Below are positions 18,857 to 27,703 of a stretch of 42,979 bases of DNA, in pieces (positions within the stretch are counted from its first letter, which is position 1; every line of letters begins with the position of its first letter). A program made the translations under genes and the position numbers. The stretch covers positions 1-42,979 of the forward strand of contig JAISIN010000029.1 in NCBI GenBank assembly GCA_031262085.1, given 5' to 3'. Under the pieces are notes generated by a model. The model made no database searches. It was given only the letters and a program-made list of their open reading frames with translations, and was not told the DNA's origin. The stretch is from Prevotellaceae bacterium (lineage in GTDB: Bacteria > Bacteroidota > Bacteroidia > Bacteroidales > Bacteroidaceae).

Positions 18857-21022
18857 ATGGAAATATGCCTTTTACTATTCAATATAGTATTACTTCTTCT
18901 TTTGTTTTCCAAGCTGGAAAAGCTGTCGGATAAAGTAGACAGGATATCCAATGGAAGGCAGATCTTGTCTGAAACCGATTCGGCGAAACCGGTTGCCGCA
19001 GAAACATCAACGCCGATTGCCGAAGAAGTATCAGCGCCGGTGATTGAAGAGACTACAGACGATATTCAGTCTCAGGTTTCCGTTCCCAAACGTCGTCGTA
19101 TCAACTACGAAAAATATATTGGCGAGAACCTTTTCGGCAAGATAGGCATTCTTGTTTTTGTCATCGGCGTGGGCTTCTTTGTAAAGTATGCCATCGATCA
19201 CAACTGGATAAACGAATTGTTGCGCACCATACTGGGATTCCTCATCGGGGTAGGGTTGCTCGTCATTGCGCAGCGGTTAGAAAAGAAATATCGCACTTTC
19301 AGTTCGCTGCTTGCCGGCGGCGCCTTTGCCGTATTCTATCTCACGGTGACGATTGCATATCACTATTATCACCTGCTTTCATCGGTCGTATCGTTTATTA
19401 TATTGGTGGCAACCACCCTGTTTATGTCAATATTGTCACTGCTTTACGATCGGCGCGAACTGGCAACAACGGCGTTGATAGGCGGTTTTATAGCTCCTTT
19501 TATCGCATCGAGCGGCGAAGGAAACTATTTGGTGCTGTTCACTTACGTGAGCATCCTTAATATTGGCATGTTCGTTCTGTCTATTCGTAAGCGATGGAGT
19601 GAACTGCCGATCATCGCTTTTGCAGCAACGTGGTTGATTCTGGGGCTATATCTCCTTATCTATGGCACAGTGACGATGGGTGTATTGAGTTTTACGACTC
19701 TCTTTTATTTCATCTTCCTCTTGCCGATACTCTCCATACTGAAATCGCTGACCGTCAAAGTGGGGCGGGTCTTGTTGTTGGCAGTAGTAACAAACAACTT
19801 CCTCTATCTGGGGGTAGGCACATATAGTCTGCATCGACTGTATCCGGCGATCCATTTAGACGGCTTACTCTGTATGTTTATTGCCGTCGTTAATGTGCTG
19901 CTGGTGGTTTGGCTCCGTCACAGCAAGCAGAACTATAAGTTCCTGATATATGCCATGCTGGGATTGGCGTTGACCTTTGTCTCCATCGCCGTACCTATAC
20001 AGTTTGACGGTTCGTTAGTAACCCTGTTTTGGGCATCCGAGATGGTGCTGCTTCTGTGGCTATACCTGAAATCGCGTATTCGTGTATACGAAAAGAGCAC
20101 CGTTGTGTTAGCATTGCTTACGCTGATCTCCTTTATGATAGATTTATCCGACTTCTTGCAAGCCGATACTGCCCATTACACGCTGTTCGTCAATCGTATA
20201 TTTGTCACCAAGCTCTATGTCGGGTTGGCTGCGGGGGTATTTGCCTTGCTGATGGAACGGTCGAAATTGTTTTTTCAGTCGGCTCGTCTGTTGTGTTATC
20301 ACCCTTGGAACGGCGCTATGCTACTGACATCGGTTGTTATTCTCTATTATGCCTTTGTATCGGAATTCTACATCCATCTGAAGGATAGCAGCGGCGCCAC
20401 GCTGCTCTTTACTACCGTTGTTTTGATGGCGCTATGCTACGGTTTCCGTCACCGCTTCCCGATCAAATCGTATACTGCACCATATACCATGAGTATCGCA
20501 ATCGGCGTAGCGCTGTATGCGCTGATTATCTTTTACACCATCCTGATCGGCCGCTTTTCGCCCTTACCGCTGTTGATACGTTGGCTGGCAACGGCAGGTA
20601 TGATTCTGCATCTTGTGCAAGTGGCGCGCCGCTACTATACAGCGATGGGGCAATGTGTTCGCTTCACCGTCTATCTCACGTTGGTCGGCACGTTGTTCTG
20701 GCTTGTCATGGTCTACTTCTTCGTGGCACAACTCGACATAGACAGTTACAGCGCCTCATTCTCCATTGCGATGAGCCTTGCAGGTTTTGTACAGATGACA
20801 TTGGGTATGCGACTGCATCAGAAGGCATTACGCATATTCAGTCTCGTGGTGTTCGGCATGGTGCTGTTCAAGTTGGTGGTTGTCGACTTGTGGGCAATGC
20901 CTGCTATTGGTAAGATTGCGGTCTTCATTTTACTGGGGGCAATCTTATTGGTGTTGTCGTTCCTCTATCAACGGTTGAAGCATGTTCTTTTTAAAGATGA
21001 TGAAACCGACCATTTTGCGTGA
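18857..21022 (+). CDS. DUF2339 polytopic membrane protein
   Basis: This 721-residue inner-membrane protein has an N-terminal membrane-anchor helix followed by a short coiled coil (KLEKLSDKVDRIS), a Pro/Ala/Glu-rich linker, and then more than 15 hydrophobic segments. The signature stretch YEKYIGENLFGKIGILVFVIGVGFFVKYAIDHNWI (residues about 90-125) is typical of DUF2339. The function is unknown. The downstream DUF4153 gene starts 30 bases after its stop and is probably co-transcribed, so the two may work together in the envelope. Confidence 0.88.
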   Translation: MEICLLLFNIVLLLLLFSKLEKLSDKVDRISNGRQILSETDSAKPVAAETSTPIAEEVSAPVIEETTDDIQSQVSVPKRRRINYEKYIGENLFGKIGILVFVIGVGFFVKYAIDHNWINELLRTILGFLIGVGLLVIAQRLEKKYRTFSSLLAGGAFAVFYLTVTIAYHYYHLLSSVVSFIILVATTLFMSILSLLYDRRELATTALIGGFIAPFIASSGEGNYLVLFTYVSILNIGMFVLSIRKRWSELPIIAFAATWLILGLYLLIYGTVTMGVLSFTTLFYFIFLLPILSILKSLTVKVGRVLLLAVVTNNFLYLGVGTYSLHRLYPAIHLDGLLCMFIAVVNVLLVVWLRHSKQNYKFLIYAMLGLALTFVSIAVPIQFDGSLVTLFWASEMVLLLWLYLKSRIRVYEKSTVVLALLTLISFMIDLSDFLQADTAHYTLFVNRIFVTKLYVGLAAGVFALLMERSKLFFQSARLLCYHPWNGAMLLTSVVILYYAFVSEFYIHLKDSSGATLLFTTVVLMALCYGFRHRFPIKSYTAPYTMSIAIGVALYALIIFYTILIGRFSPLPLLIRWLATAGMILHLVQVARRYYTAMGQCVRFTVYLTLVGTLFWLVMVYFFVAQLDIDSYSASFSIAMSLAGFVQMTLGMRLHQKALRIFSLVVFGMVLFKLVVVDLWAMPAIGKIAVFILLGAILLVLSFLYQRLKHVLFKDDETDHFA

Positions 21023-21052
21023 TGTGCAATCCTATTAAAACATCATAGAATC

Positions 21053-22714
21053 ATGAAAACCATTCGTCTGCGCAGCCTGCAAAGTAAGGCACTTACGAGT
21101 CTGCAAACCCATCCGGTAGAAGCGGTATTGGGTCTCTGTTTCTTCGTACTGTATGTGTTTAGTCGACAAAGGCAATATCTTTATCAAGGAGTATCGTGGC
21201 AGGACTATCCCGGCACCACCTCGCTGGAGTATATGCAGTGGTTCTTTCCGGTACTGTTTGTGGTGAGCTATTGTGCCAACTCAATGTTTCGCGGTAAGTG
21301 GCGTCCGCTTTACTACGCTTCCTTTTTGCCGACGATTCCACTGTTTTTGCTGCGTATGCAGTTAGAGGGATTCTGCGAATCCACCGCTTATCAATACACA
21401 TTGTTGCTGGCAGCTTTCTTGTTGTTGGGGCACCGTCGCACCGATGGAAACGTCTCTTTTGCCCGCAATAGCGTACATACGGTGATCAACGTAGGCTTCT
21501 CCTTCCTGATAGGCATGTTGTTGATGTTGGCAGTAAACGCCATTTATCATTCTGTTGTCTACATCTTCGACTGGAGCGGATGGAGTCATTTCACCCAATA
21601 TACCTTTATGGTTGTTTTGTATCTGGTTATCCCGCTGTTGTTCTGCTATCTTCAGCAGGAAGATGAAGAAGAAACAGAAACCGACGACAAGGAGACGCTT
21701 TCTAAAACGACACAGATTGTCGTCAATTTCATCCTGTCGCCGGGTGTGATTGCTTATACAGGCATTCTGTATCTTTACTTCCTGACCATTCTGATTCGTT
21801 GGGAGCTGCCTAAGGGAGGCATTGCTTACATGGTGATGGCATTCATCTTCTTCACATTGGCAGGACGGATGTCGCAACTCATCGTGACCAAGCGGTATTA
21901 CGACTGGTTCTATCGTCCGTTCAGCTATCTTGCCATTCCACCGCTGATTCTTTTCTGGATAGGAACGATCCACCGCATTGCCGAATACAGCTTTACCGAA
22001 GCACGCGTCTATCTGCTGGCATCGGGTGTGCTGATGACACTCTATGTGTTCTTTTTACTGAGCAAACGGTTAGGCAGCTACCGACTGATGCTACTGGTAA
22101 GCGCCGTTGTGATTGCCGTGCTCACCTACATACCTGCTATCTCTGCCAAGGACATCGGTATTGCCGCGCAAGAGCATCGATTGGAGACGTTGGCGCGCAG
22201 CCTCTCTCTATGGAACGATTCTACTGCCCGCCTGACAGGCACGGCAACGTTTAAAACGACCGACAGCTTGATGTTTTACCGGGCTACCCAATTGGTCGAT
22301 TGCTACGATTACTTGCAGAAGATGCAGGGAAAGAAGCGGGCATTGGCATTGTATGGTGCCAATGAGCTGGAGCTTCCGCATATCGGGTCGGCTTATCGAC
22401 ACTTCTCATACCCTTCGGATAAGATATCCATAGAAGGTTACAAAGCCTTTCTGAGTAAATTTTATATGCGGCAAGAGGATGACGGCTTGATGTATGTGCG
22501 TAGTGCCCTCGGTGAGCAACCTTTACTAAAGATAGACTTGGACGCCCATTATGCCCGTTACAAAAAGATGATGGACAGCTGGGACGAAGAAGCGACCGAT
22601 ATTGCCCCTTTCTGCTTCGAGAACGATTCGTGTCTGATGATATACGAAGGAATCATACGCAATTCGGACGGCGAATATAGCCGTAGCGGCGAAGTCTATC
22701 TGTTTCTGAAATAA
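21053..22714 (+). CDS. DUF4153 polytopic membrane protein
   Basis: This 553-residue protein has about ten membrane spans in its first 370 residues, with a cytoplasmic acidic loop (QQEDEEETETDDKETL). A soluble C-terminal domain of about 180 residues follows (AQEHRLETLARSLSLWND...). The layout and the RWELPKGGIAYMVMAFIFFTLAG segment fit DUF4153. The function is unknown. A strong inverted repeat follows the stop. Confidence 0.82.
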   Translation: MKTIRLRSLQSKALTSLQTHPVEAVLGLCFFVLYVFSRQRQYLYQGVSWQDYPGTTSLEYMQWFFPVLFVVSYCANSMFRGKWRPLYYASFLPTIPLFLLRMQLEGFCESTAYQYTLLLAAFLLLGHRRTDGNVSFARNSVHTVINVGFSFLIGMLLMLAVNAIYHSVVYIFDWSGWSHFTQYTFMVVLYLVIPLLFCYLQQEDEEETETDDKETLSKTTQIVVNFILSPGVIAYTGILYLYFLTILIRWELPKGGIAYMVMAFIFFTLAGRMSQLIVTKRYYDWFYRPFSYLAIPPLILFWIGTIHRIAEYSFTEARVYLLASGVLMTLYVFFLLSKRLGSYRLMLLVSAVVIAVLTYIPAISAKDIGIAAQEHRLETLARSLSLWNDSTARLTGTATFKTTDSLMFYRATQLVDCYDYLQKMQGKKRALALYGANELELPHIGSAYRHFSYPSDKISIEGYKAFLSKFYMRQEDDGLMYVRSALGEQPLLKIDLDAHYARYKKMMDSWDEEATDIAPFCFENDSCLMIYEGIIRNSDGEYSRSGEVYLFLK

Positions 22715-22716
22715 AA

Positions 22717-22751
22717 CAGGGCTTCGCATTAGATTGGATGCGGTTGCCCTG
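22717..22751. terminator. Bipartite inverted repeat after DUF4153
   Basis: CAGGGC (22717-22722) pairs with GCCCTG (22746-22751), and CGCA pairs with TGCG inside it. There is no T-run on the plus strand but one (TTTTATTT) on the minus strand. It may terminate transcription. The right half also belongs to the dispersed repeat described at 15643. Confidence 0.5.
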
Positions 22752-22752
22752 A
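22728..22752. repeat. Dispersed repeat, copy 2 (right half of the inverted repeat)
   Basis: It begins ATTAGATTGGATGCGG and ends GGTTGCCCTGA, nearly the same as 15643-15668. Here a matching left arm makes a hairpin, which copy 1 lacks. Confidence 0.45.
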
Positions 22753-22766
22753 AAAACAGGTTGCTC

Positions 22767-22799
22767 TTGGGCATGATGCTAATATAGTTTGTATCTTTG
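22767..22799 (+). promoter_or_regulatory. Bacteroidota promoter of the outer-membrane receptor gene
   Basis: TTG (22767-22769) is followed after 22 bases by TATCTTTG (22792-22799). The -7 match is perfect; the spacing is slightly long. The leader would be about 45 bases. Confidence 0.55.
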
Positions 22800-22850
22800 C
22801 GGCGAACAATCGATATCAAAGTATTCACGTAATATTAATACAACATCGTT

Positions 22851-25274
22851 ATGAAAAACAGAACCGTACTCTGTCTGCTACTACTCAGTGCGTTAAGTTT
22901 CTCCCTGCACGCCCAATCGTTCAAAGGAAAAGTGACCGATGCTTCCACCTCCGAAGCGTTACCTTATGCCAATGTCGTAGTCATCGACGGCGACACCACC
23001 GTGTTTAACGGCGCCGTGACCGATGCCGACGGTCAATTCTCACTCACTGCCACCGGCACCCGTCGGCGCGTCAGGGTGAGCTACATCGGCTTCCTGACCA
23101 AAGACACCCTGCTCACCGCCGGTACATCCAACCTCATCCCGCTCACCCCCGACGCCAACCTACTGGGCGAAGTGGTGGTCAAGGCAGACCGCAAGATACA
23201 CCGCCTCGAAAACGGCGGCATCTCGACCGACGTGGCGAACTCACCCCTGAAGAGCATCGGCTCGGCGGGCGACGTACTGGAGAAGCTCCCCTTCGTGGTC
23301 AAGTCGGGAACCTCCATCCGTGTGTTGGGCAAAGGCTCGCCACTCATCTACATCAACAACCGATTGGTGCGCAACAACAACGAATTGGAGAAGCTGCGCT
23401 CGGAAAACATCAAGAAGGTAACCGTCATCACCAACCCGGGCGCCGAATACGACGCCACCGTCAGCTCCGTCATACGCATCGAGGCAGTGCGCCCGCCGGG
23501 GGAAGGATTGAGCGGCGACGTCTGGGCGCGCGGCAATCAGCGCCACTACCTGAATGCCGACGGCGCCGTCGACCTCAACTACCGCTACAACAAACTCGAC
23601 CTCTTCGGATACTACTGGCTCGACCGCTCGCAGTCGCGGGTCAACACCACCCTAAACCGTCACATCGTTTTCCCCAATTTGGGCAACGCCCAAGTCTCCA
23701 TGCTCAGCACCGGCTGGACTACCAGCCGCGCCACGCAGCACTACATGCAGGGAGGATTCAACTACGAGTTCAGCCCGAAGCACTCCATCGGCGCACGCTA
23801 CACCTACATCACCGACCCCAATCAAAAGGGTGAAATTGGGCTTCCCACCAAGGTCGTACTCTCCGACAACTGGGATATGGCGATCATGTCATCTTCACAG
23901 TATCCTGGACCTGCATCGCACATAGAAGAATCCGAGTCGTACACCCATACCACCGACCGGGGCAAATCGCACTCCCACTACCTGAATGCCTACTACACCG
24001 GCGCCATCGCCCCGTGGCTACAGGCACAGCTTGACATGGACTATTACAAAGGCGGAAGCAGCCGCGACCAAGCGTCCGTCACCGAGATGATCAGCCGCGG
24101 GGTGGTGTTTGAATCGACCGTCGCCCCACTCCCCGATGAGCGCCTCACGGTCAGCACCTCCCAAAACTACGACCTCTATGCCGCCAAGCTCACCCTCTCC
24201 TCTCCCGTCTGGAACAGCGAGCTGCGCTACGGCGGCGAATACAGCCACACCAACAACGACCAAGGATATTTCGTCCATGAGAACCAAGGCGCCGAAGGAC
24301 TCGTCACCAACGAGAACAACACCAAGCAACAAAGCATGGCCGCCTTTGCCTCCTATTCCAAATCGCTGGGCAAGGGATGGGGCGTGAACCTCGGACTGCG
24401 CATGGAGCACGTGGGCTTCGACTACTTCGAGCAGGGCAAGCGCGTCGACGAGCAGAGCCGCTCCTATACCGACCTCTTCCCCACCGCCATGCTCAGTTGG
24501 CAAGGCAGCGGCGTACAGATGATGCTGGGCTATCGCGCCACCGTCAACCGCCCCAGCTACGGACAGTTGCGCAGCGCCCTCCAGTATGACGACCCCTACA
24601 CCTACGAAACCGGTAACCCCCTGCTGCAACCCACCCGCATCGACGACCTCTCCTACACCTTTGTGTGGAAGAAACTGCAAGTGATGGCAAGCTACAAGAT
24701 GTATCGCGACCGCATCCTCGGCGTGATGCAGCGCTACAACGATACCGACATCTTTCTCTACAAGCCCGAAAACATCCCCCACTCGCAGGGTCTCACCCTC
24801 GGCGTCAACTACGGCTTCACGCTGGGCTGGTGGACGCCCTCGTTCGGCGTCAGTATGCAGAAGCAGTTCCTCGAATACGGCACCACCGAGGTGAAGCAGA
24901 CCTACAACAAACCCATCTTCGGCTACAACTGGTACAACTCGCTGCGCCTGCCTGCCGACTTCACCTTCCGCCTCGACCTCACCGGCAACTCGCGCGGTCA
25001 CACCGGGCAAACTTACGCCTACGACAACTATCGCGTCGACGCCCAACTGAACAAGCGGTTCCTCAAAGGCAACCTCATCTTCATCCTGCGCGTCGTCGAT
25101 CTCTTCGATACCTCGCAGAACAAAGGTCTGAACGTCAACTACCCCCTCACCTTGGAGCAGGACAGCGATCCCCACATGCAGTCGGTGCAGTTCTCCCTCA
25201 CCTACCGCTTCAACAGCACCCGCAGCAAGTATCGCGGCAGCGGAGCGGCGGACAGCGAGCGCAGTCGGTTGTAA
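22851..25274 (+). CDS. Outer-membrane TonB-dependent-receptor-like barrel with CarboxypepD_reg domain
   Basis: The protein has 807 residues. A signal peptide ends near ...SLHAQS (about residue 23). A CarboxypepD_reg-like beta-sandwich follows (about 24-105, FKGKVTDASTSEALPYANVVV). A plug-like region (SAGDVLEKLPFVVKSGTSIRVLGKG...) precedes a C-terminal barrel of the outer-membrane beta-barrel (OMP_b-brl_3) type. The substrate is unknown and no SusD partner is adjacent. Codon use is strikingly C-rich: one 60-base line at 24001 is 58% G+C, above most neighbours. This may reflect high expression, acquisition, or both. It is convergent with the ADH gene. Confidence 0.87.
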   Translation: MKNRTVLCLLLLSALSFSLHAQSFKGKVTDASTSEALPYANVVVIDGDTTVFNGAVTDADGQFSLTATGTRRRVRVSYIGFLTKDTLLTAGTSNLIPLTPDANLLGEVVVKADRKIHRLENGGISTDVANSPLKSIGSAGDVLEKLPFVVKSGTSIRVLGKGSPLIYINNRLVRNNNELEKLRSENIKKVTVITNPGAEYDATVSSVIRIEAVRPPGEGLSGDVWARGNQRHYLNADGAVDLNYRYNKLDLFGYYWLDRSQSRVNTTLNRHIVFPNLGNAQVSMLSTGWTTSRATQHYMQGGFNYEFSPKHSIGARYTYITDPNQKGEIGLPTKVVLSDNWDMAIMSSSQYPGPASHIEESESYTHTTDRGKSHSHYLNAYYTGAIAPWLQAQLDMDYYKGGSSRDQASVTEMISRGVVFESTVAPLPDERLTVSTSQNYDLYAAKLTLSSPVWNSELRYGGEYSHTNNDQGYFVHENQGAEGLVTNENNTKQQSMAAFASYSKSLGKGWGVNLGLRMEHVGFDYFEQGKRVDEQSRSYTDLFPTAMLSWQGSGVQMMLGYRATVNRPSYGQLRSALQYDDPYTYETGNPLLQPTRIDDLSYTFVWKKLQVMASYKMYRDRILGVMQRYNDTDIFLYKPENIPHSQGLTLGVNYGFTLGWWTPSFGVSMQKQFLEYGTTEVKQTYNKPIFGYNWYNSLRLPADFTFRLDLTGNSRGHTGQTYAYDNYRVDAQLNKRFLKGNLIFILRVVDLFDTSQNKGLNVNYPLTLEQDSDPHMQSVQFSLTYRFNSTRSKYRGSGAADSERSRL

Positions 25275-25287
25275 AGAAGGGGGGCTA

Positions 25288-26421
25288 TTAAAACAGACTT
25301 TCGTATATACGCACGGCGTCAGCCAAAGTCACCTCGCGCGGATTGTTCTTGAGTAATCGCGTCACCTTCATGGCAGATTCGGCGAGGTGCGGCACGTCGG
25401 CGCGGGGCACACCTACGTCGAACAATCGGGCAGGGATGCCGCAGGCATGTGCCAGAGAGACTACAAACGCCACGGCATCTTCGGGGGTGGGTGAGGGGGA
25501 GACGCCGCAGACACGGGCAATGTCGATATACCGTTCGGGCGCCGCCTTCATGTTGAAGCGCATCACGGCAGGCAGCAGAATGGCGTTTGCCAGTCCGTGA
25601 GAGATGTGATACTCACCGCCCAGCGGGTAGGAGAGGGCGTGCACAGCAGCGGTGTTGACCGGTCCGAGGCAGATACCTCCGTAGTAGCTGGCGCAGAGCA
25701 GCGCTTCTCGGGCAGGCAGGTCGCTCTTGCTTCGCACGGCGCGCAGCAGGTTGTGCGCAATGAGACGGATTCCTTCGAGGGCATACATGTCGATCACCGG
25801 ATGAGAGTACTTGTTGGTGTACGCCTCCATGCAGCGTGTCAGGGCATCCATACCCGTTTCGGCGGTGACGCGCGGCGGAACGGTAAAGGTCAGTGTGGGG
25901 TCGATGTAGACTACGTCCGACATGATTAGGGGGCTGATGATGCTTTTCTTCATCTTGTCCGTTTCGTCCAGCAGAATGGCATTGGGCGACACCTCGCTGC
26001 CCGTACCGGCAGTGGTGGGAGCACATGCCAACCAAAGCGCACGTTTCTTGACCAATCCCGTACCGAAGCACTCTTCGACGCGCTGATTACTTTCGGCAAA
26101 GGCGGCTATCAGCTTTGCCATGTCCATTACACTGCCACCGCCAATGCCTATCACAGCATCGGGACGGAACTTGCGCGCGGCGCCCAGCACGTCGTAGAAA
26201 TCGCTGACGGTTGGCTCGCGCTCCATGCGGTCGTAGCGGTGAACAGTTAATCCCTGTTCCTGCAACGTTACCATGAGTCCCACGAGCGATGGCAGTAACG
26301 CACGGGGATGCAGAATAAATAGTCGTTTGACGCCATGCTCTGTACAATCGTCGCCCAAACGCGACAGACAGCCTACTCCGAAGAGCGTACGGGGAAGTTG
26401 TTGGAGGGTGATAGGTCTCAT
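25288..26421 (-). CDS. Iron-type alcohol dehydrogenase family protein with altered ligand positions
   Basis: This 377-residue group III (Fe-ADH) fold protein has a normal NAD-binding region (VIGIGGGSVMDMAKLIAA; APTTAGTGSEVSPNAIL). In the metal-binding half, the Asp of TGMDALTRCMEAY and the two His of VHALSYPLGGEYHISHG are present. The His expected in DALTH is Arg, and the catalytic-pocket His of the VHxxxH motif is Tyr. It may therefore bind metal differently or use another substrate. It lies 45 bases downstream of an aldolase-family gene on the same strand, which suggests a two-step aldol-cleavage/aldehyde-reduction pathway. This is inference. Confidence 0.88.
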   Translation of the reverse strand: MRPITLQQLPRTLFGVGCLSRLGDDCTEHGVKRLFILHPRALLPSLVGLMVTLQEQGLTVHRYDRMEREPTVSDFYDVLGAARKFRPDAVIGIGGGSVMDMAKLIAAFAESNQRVEECFGTGLVKKRALWLACAPTTAGTGSEVSPNAILLDETDKMKKSIISPLIMSDVVYIDPTLTFTVPPRVTAETGMDALTRCMEAYTNKYSHPVIDMYALEGIRLIAHNLLRAVRSKSDLPAREALLCASYYGGICLGPVNTAAVHALSYPLGGEYHISHGLANAILLPAVMRFNMKAAPERYIDIARVCGVSPSPTPEDAVAFVVSLAHACGIPARLFDVGVPRADVPHLAESAMKVTRLLKNNPREVTLADAVRIYESLF

Positions 26422-26466
26422 TATGATAATTAAAAATTGAAGATTAATAGTAAGCGTAGTGGATGA

Positions 26467-27357
26467 TTAGTGGAACTTCAGTTTGGCAATGATGTCTTGC
26501 TCTTCCTGCGGTGTCAGTCGAGTAAGCGGTGAAAGCATGTAGGGCTGACAGAGACCGGCGTATGTCATCATCACTTTGAGGGCAGCCAGCGACTCGCCCG
26601 GCGAGCGGTTGGCTTGGTAGATGTGGGCGATGCGGTCGGTGCGGGTTTGCAGTTCGCGGGCGGTGGTCATGTTGTGCGTCAACACCTTATAATATAAGTC
26701 GGCAAACATCTCCGGCGCGTAGTTGCCGGTGTCGGGCACAATGCCGTCGGCGCCCATTTCGAGGCTGTTGACACACTGCGCTGCCCATCCGCAGAAGTAA
26801 GAGAATCCGGCATTGTCGCGTGCCAGCTTGATGCAAGCCTCCATGCGTTCGAGGTCGCGCTCCGAATCTTTTATGCCCACAATATTGGGGTGTTCGCTCA
26901 GTTGTTTCACCACTCCCAAAGGGATGCTTTGGTGGGTAGTCGAAGGAATATTGTATATCATGAGCGGCGCCGACAGACGGTCGGCAAGTGTACGGTAGTA
27001 ATGGTATATCTGTTTGGCGGTGAGCGTGTAGTAGGGGGGCAACGTCACTACCATGACATCGGCATCGAGCAGGGTAAGATGGTCGGCAAGCCGTAGTTGT
27101 TCGCTAAGGCAGGAACCGTTCAGCCCCATATAAATCACCATATTCTCGTGCGGGGTGTTGATAACCGTTCGCGCCAGTTTGATGGCTTGCTCGCCGGAGA
27201 GGGAGTAACCTTCGCCCGTTGTGCCCATCAGCAAGGGCGATACACCGCATGCTCCAAAGCGCTTGATGATCTTGGTGACGGAGAGCATATCTATCTGTCC
27301 TGCTTCATCAATAGGGGTAATCATGGGGACGACCACGCCGGAATATTTCTTGTTCAT
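26467..27357 (-). CDS. DapA-superfamily aldolase/lyase, probably not lysine-pathway DHDPS
   Basis: This 296-residue TIM-barrel protein belongs to the class I aldolase (DHDPS/NAL) superfamily. The Schiff-base Lys is K163 (IVGIKDSERD), the catalytic Tyr is Y135 (MIYNIPSTT), and GTTGE is at 45-49. True dihydrodipicolinate synthase usually has an Arg just after YNxPS (the residue that holds the substrate carboxylate); here it reads YNIPSTTHQSIP without it. I therefore prefer a related aldolase or lyase acting on a 2-oxo acid. It is the first gene of a probable operon with the ADH and has a good promoter 118-148 bases upstream. Confidence 0.85.
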   Translation of the reverse strand: MNKKYSGVVVPMITPIDEAGQIDMLSVTKIIKRFGACGVSPLLMGTTGEGYSLSGEQAIKLARTVINTPHENMVIYMGLNGSCLSEQLRLADHLTLLDADVMVVTLPPYYTLTAKQIYHYYRTLADRLSAPLMIYNIPSTTHQSIPLGVVKQLSEHPNIVGIKDSERDLERMEACIKLARDNAGFSYFCGWAAQCVNSLEMGADGIVPDTGNYAPEMFADLYYKVLTHNMTTARELQTRTDRIAHIYQANRSPGESLAALKVMMTYAGLCQPYMLSPLTRLTPQEEQDIIAKLKFH

Positions 27358-27381
27358 ACGCTATATTAGACGCTTTTATTA

Positions 27382-27420
27382 TTATTCATAACTTTGCCAG
27401 AAAGTAGTAGACGTTTTCAT
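27382..27420 (-). CDS. Possible 12-residue leader peptide upstream of the aldolase gene
   Basis: In the about 110-base leader of the aldolase operon an ATG opens MKTSTTFWQSYE, then TAA TAA TAA. The position between promoter and gene and the triple stop are suggestive of a leader peptide. No terminator/antiterminator pair is obvious, so chance is quite possible. Confidence 0.2.
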   Translation of the reverse strand: MKTSTTFWQSYE

Positions 27421-27474
27421 AGTGCGTTGGTACTCATGGAAAGCATGACATCCGAGGTTGAGCTTGCACTGCTG

Positions 27475-27505
27475 CAAAAGTAGTTTATTCTTTTTGATAT
27501 ATCAA
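27475..27505 (-). promoter_or_regulatory. Bacteroidota promoter of the aldolase-ADH operon with an overlapping palindrome
   Basis: On the minus strand TTG (27505-27503) is followed after 20 bases by TACTTTTG (27482-27475). The -33 TTG is the edge of a perfect 12-base palindrome, TTGATATATCAA (27494-27505), which could be an operator for a repressor or activator. Confidence 0.72.
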
Positions 27506-27524
27506 TTATTAGCTTAATATTCTG

Positions 27525-27553
27525 TACATCTGTCTCAAAAAACAGCAGATTAT
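27525..27553. repeat. Left copy of the 29-bp island-end inverted repeat
   Basis: The plus strand reads TACATCTGT, then C, then TCAAAAAACAGCAGATTAT. The reverse complement of 40948-40976 is identical except for A in place of the C. No target-site duplication is visible next to the two copies. Confidence 0.85.
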
Positions 27554-27612
27554 GAAGTATCACTACGTCCCAATCGTTCCACCAAGCCTCTCAAATCGTC
27601 TTCGTTTTGCAT
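27550..27612 (-). pseudogene. 20-codon ORF starting like a mobilisation coupling protein (possible remnant)
   Basis: ATG at 27612 encodes MQNEDDLRGL followed by VERLGRSDTS and a stop that overlaps the island-end repeat. From memory, MQNEDDLRGL resembles the first residues of YWFCY-domain (MobC/TraG-like) coupling proteins of Bacteroidota conjugative elements; the rest does not. A TACTTTTG -7-like element lies at 27639-27646. It may be a truncated start of such a gene, or a genuine tiny ORF. The homology is recalled, not computed. Confidence 0.3.
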
Positions 27613-27638
27613 AACTTTCAATTTATTGATGATGAGAG

Positions 27639-27646
27639 CAAAAGTA
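27639..27646 (-). promoter_or_regulatory. Candidate -7 element facing the left island end
   Basis: The minus strand reads TACTTTTG, 26 bases before the ATG at 27612. No exact TTG is seen at the -33 distance (TTC instead). Confidence 0.4.
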
Positions 27647-27703
27647 AGCGGATGGCCGATAGCTGGAATGGTTGGCGAAAGAAGTGGCAGCATGTGGCAG
27701 TGG

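Noticed and set aside
24018..25175. 385-codon open frame on the minus strand
   Set aside because: It lies inside the receptor gene in antisense. The C-rich codons of that gene suppress stops on the opposite strand, and the translation (Val/Gly/Glu-rich) looks like no protein family.
26467..27357. Name dapA for the aldolase
   Set aside because: The Arg after YNxPS is missing and the gene is paired with an ADH, so lysine biosynthesis is not supported.
27525..27553. XerCD dif-like attachment site
   Set aside because: The length (29 bp) and loosely palindromic arms fit, but the arms do not match a dif sequence I can recall, and the two copies are inverted. Kept only as an unexplained repeat.
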